Source of the DNA: an uncultured Bacilli bacterium
Lineage (GTDB): Bacteria > Bacillota_I > Bacilli_A > RF39 > UBA660
Direction: 5' to 3'
NCBI GenBank assembly: GCA_934096025.1
Contig: CAKOLP010000043.1
Location: forward strand, 1-7,074
DNA length: 7,074 nt
Part shown: positions 5,352 through 7,074 of the stretch, piece after piece
Layout of the letters: every line of letters starts with the position of its first letter
How positions within the stretch are numbered: the first letter of the stretch is position 1
Made by a program: the position numbers and the translations under genes
The notes under the pieces: generated by a model
Databases searched by the model: none
Seen by the model: the letters and a program-made list of their open reading frames with translations, nothing else
What the model was told of the DNA's origin: nothing

Positions 5352-7074
5352 TCACACTTCCTTTTTAATATCTACTAATTTTTGCATTAACTCTAACTTC
5401 TTATTGATATCCATTTCACTTTTTATCTGCTCATTTAAGTTTTTAATTTCTTCTCTTTTATATATATTAAGTATAGCCTCAATGCAAGAATTAAACTCCT
5501 CATCACTTATATTATGTATATTTTCACTAAGAATTATTTTATAAAAAGCATACACTTCTTGATTTTTCATTAAGTATGTTGTTAAATCTGCGACATTTAT
5601 ATCATGATTATTACTATAATAAATAAGTTCACTAGCTAGTAATCTTTCAATCTTTTCTTGAAAATAACCTAGCTTATTTTTATATATATCAATATATTTA
5701 CTATCCGTTGCCATATAAAATAAGACTCTATGACTTGCTTTTTGATACTTAGATAATCCATCACCCTTTTTATCTTTCTTATATGGAGCTTCTTTTACTG
5801 TATTTGTATTTAACCCCTTTTTCAATAAATCGACATCAATGTCATAATCACTGCTTATTTTAGAGATAAAAAGCTCTTTTGTCAAGTCATCTTGGTTATT
5901 TAATGTATTAATTACTTCTTTTACGTATTCAATTACTTCTAGAGGGTTAGTTAAATTACGATTTTCTTTTAAATTTTCTATTTTATAATCAAGAAATTTA
6001 ATAGCATGATCAATATTATCTTGCATGGGTTTTATCCCGAAAGATTCAAGGTATTCATCTGGGTCTTTAGCTCCGCTTAAGCGCACTACATAAGTATCAA
6101 TTTTTTCATCAAGTAAAATATTTCCGTTTTTTATCGTAGAATTTGCACCAGCATTATCATTATCTAACATTAAAATTACTTTAGCATTTAGTCTTTTGAT
6201 AATATTAATTTGAGTTTTACTTAAGAAAACCCCCATTAAAGCCACTACATTTTTAAAGCCTTTTGCACTCATTTTTATAGCATCCATATTTCCCTCGACT
6301 ATAATAATGGTGCCAGTTTCTTTAATATATTTTCGTGCATTATGATAATTAAATAAAATATTTCCTTTTTTAAAAAGTTCTGTTTCTTTAGTGTTTAAAT
6401 ACTTTGCAGTATTATCTTCACCGTTATAAATTCTTCCCGTAAATCCAACTACTTCCCCTTTTAAATTATGAATTGGTATCATTATCCGGTTAATAAATGT
6501 ATCATAAATATCTGCCCCAACTTTATTTATAAGGCCTAAATCACTAAGTTTTTCGATATTCCAATTTTTGTGTTTAGCTAACTTATAGAATGCTTGCGAC
6601 TCCGTAGTGGCAAGACCCAAACTAAACTCCTTTATTGTAGCAAGATCAATTCCTCTTTTATTTAAGTACTCACGAGCCTGAATACCGTCTTCCGTAATTA
6701 AGTTATTTGTATAATATTTTGTTGCAAAATCATATATTGCCAATTCTTCTTTATCTTTAGTATTCTCTTCAGAAGTAGTGTAACCCTTTAAATCATAACC
6801 AATTTTATCTGCTACAATTTTTACAGCCTCAATAAACGGCACTTGCTCATATTCCATAACAAAACTAAATACATTACCACTAGTCTGACAAGTAAAGCAA
6901 CTAAATATTTGTTTATCTCGAGATACTACTAAACTTGGATTATGGTCATCATGAAAAGGACACATTGCCACATAATTTTTCCCCTTTAAAGATAATGATA
7001 GATAAGAAGAAATAATATCTACAATATCAGCATTAGTTCTAATTTCATTTATTACTTCATCATTAATATATGCC
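5352..7074 (-). CDS. dnaG: DNA primase DnaG (start codon just outside the window)
   Basis: DNA primase makes RNA primers at the replication fork, working with the replicative helicase. The frame stays open through the right edge. A GTG at 6971 is an internal Val codon, since 34 further codons upstream encode the conserved primase N-terminus (IVDIISSYLSLSLKGKNYVA). The last base, G at 7074, is followed by the codons for AYINDEV, so it is probably the third base of an ATG only 2 bases outside. With that Met the protein has 574 residues, slightly short of the usual 600. The CHC2 zinc finger uses C39, H42, C60 and C63. The RNA polymerase core includes RIMIPIHNLKGEVVGFTGR (197-215). The Toprim motifs are EGNMD (261-265) and DNDNAG (305-310), followed by KDPDEYL (337-343). 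The C-terminal part from about 440 is divergent and helical, as expected for the helicase-binding domain. It ends TGA, 3 bases before rpoD. Confidence 0.97.
   Translation of the reverse strand, partial: AYINDEVINEIRTNADIVDIISSYLSLSLKGKNYVAMCPFHDDHNPSLVVSRDKQIFSCFTCQTSGNVFSFVMEYEQVPFIEAVKIVADKIGYDLKGYTTSEENTKDKEELAIYDFATKYYTNNLITEDGIQAREYLNKRGIDLATIKEFSLGLATTESQAFYKLAKHKNWNIEKLSDLGLINKVGADIYDTFINRIMIPIHNLKGEVVGFTGRIYNGEDNTAKYLNTKETELFKKGNILFNYHNARKYIKETGTIIIVEGNMDAIKMSAKGFKNVVALMGVFLSKTQINIIKRLNAKVILMLDNDNAGANSTIKNGNILLDEKIDTYVVRLSGAKDPDEYLESFGIKPMQDNIDHAIKFLDYKIENLKENRNLTNPLEVIEYVKEVINTLNNQDDLTKELFISKISSDYDIDVDLLKKGLNTNTVKEAPYKKDKKGDGLSKYQKASHRVLFYMATDSKYIDIYKNKLGYFQEKIERLLASELIYYSNNHDINVADLTTYLMKNQEVYAFYKIILSENIHNISDEEFNSCIEAILNIYKREEIKNLNEQIKSEMDINKKLELMQKLVDIKKEV
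5359..5363 (-). promoter_or_regulatory. Shine-Dalgarno site of rpoD, inside the 3' end of dnaG
   Basis: AAGGA sits within the last dnaG codons, 10 bases before the GTG at 5348. It fixes the non-ATG start: region 1.1 begins immediately after it and no in-frame ATG lies nearby. Translation of rpoD is probably coupled to that of dnaG. Confidence 0.65.

Noticed and set aside
6969..6971. GTG as a possible dnaG start
   Set aside because: It lies inside the conserved primase N-terminus (KNYVAMCPFH), and the frame stays open with homologous sequence to the right edge.

Overview
The window is strongly AT-rich and low-GC. Both the family signatures and the gene order point to a Gram-positive Bacilli-type or Mollicutes-related Firmicute, possibly an uncultured gut lineage; the lineage is an inference. 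TGA acts as a stop (dnaG and rpoD both end on TGA) and tryptophan is TGG, so the organism uses the standard bacterial code and not the Mycoplasma code.

Right part (about 3640-7074, minus strand): a housekeeping cluster transcribed right to left, dnaG (primase) - rpoD/sigA (primary sigma factor) - trmK (tRNA adenine-22 N1-methyltransferase). DnaG is cut only at its very first codon. The genes are packed tightly: 3 bases separate dnaG from rpoD, and rpoD and trmK share an ATGA overlap. A candidate intrinsic terminator lies about 24 bases past the trmK stop.

Middle (3390-3668, plus strand): a 92-codon gene resembling the YqfQ/VrrA-like proteins found near sigA in other Bacilli. It converges on trmK, their 3' ends overlap by 32 bases, and the candidate trmK terminator lies antisense inside it. 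A 101-base gap (3289-3389) separates it from the divergent operon to the left and holds a good sigma-A-type extended -10 promoter for that operon.

Left part (1-3288, minus strand): a compact three-gene operon. It encodes a type II secretion/type IV pilus F-family inner membrane protein (PilC/ComGB type) with an unusual N-terminal extension of about 115 residues, a prepilin peptidase (PilD/ComC type), and a CaCA-family sodium/calcium exchanger-like protein that runs off the left edge. The first two would work together in pilin processing and assembly, with the assembly ATPase and pilins encoded elsewhere. The exchanger has no obvious functional link to them.

I see no RNA gene, CRISPR array, insertion sequence, phage gene or clear novel system. 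Most of the window is ordinary core genome. The points most worth a second look are the extended F protein, the terminator buried antisense in the small convergent gene, and the altered motifs in TrmK.
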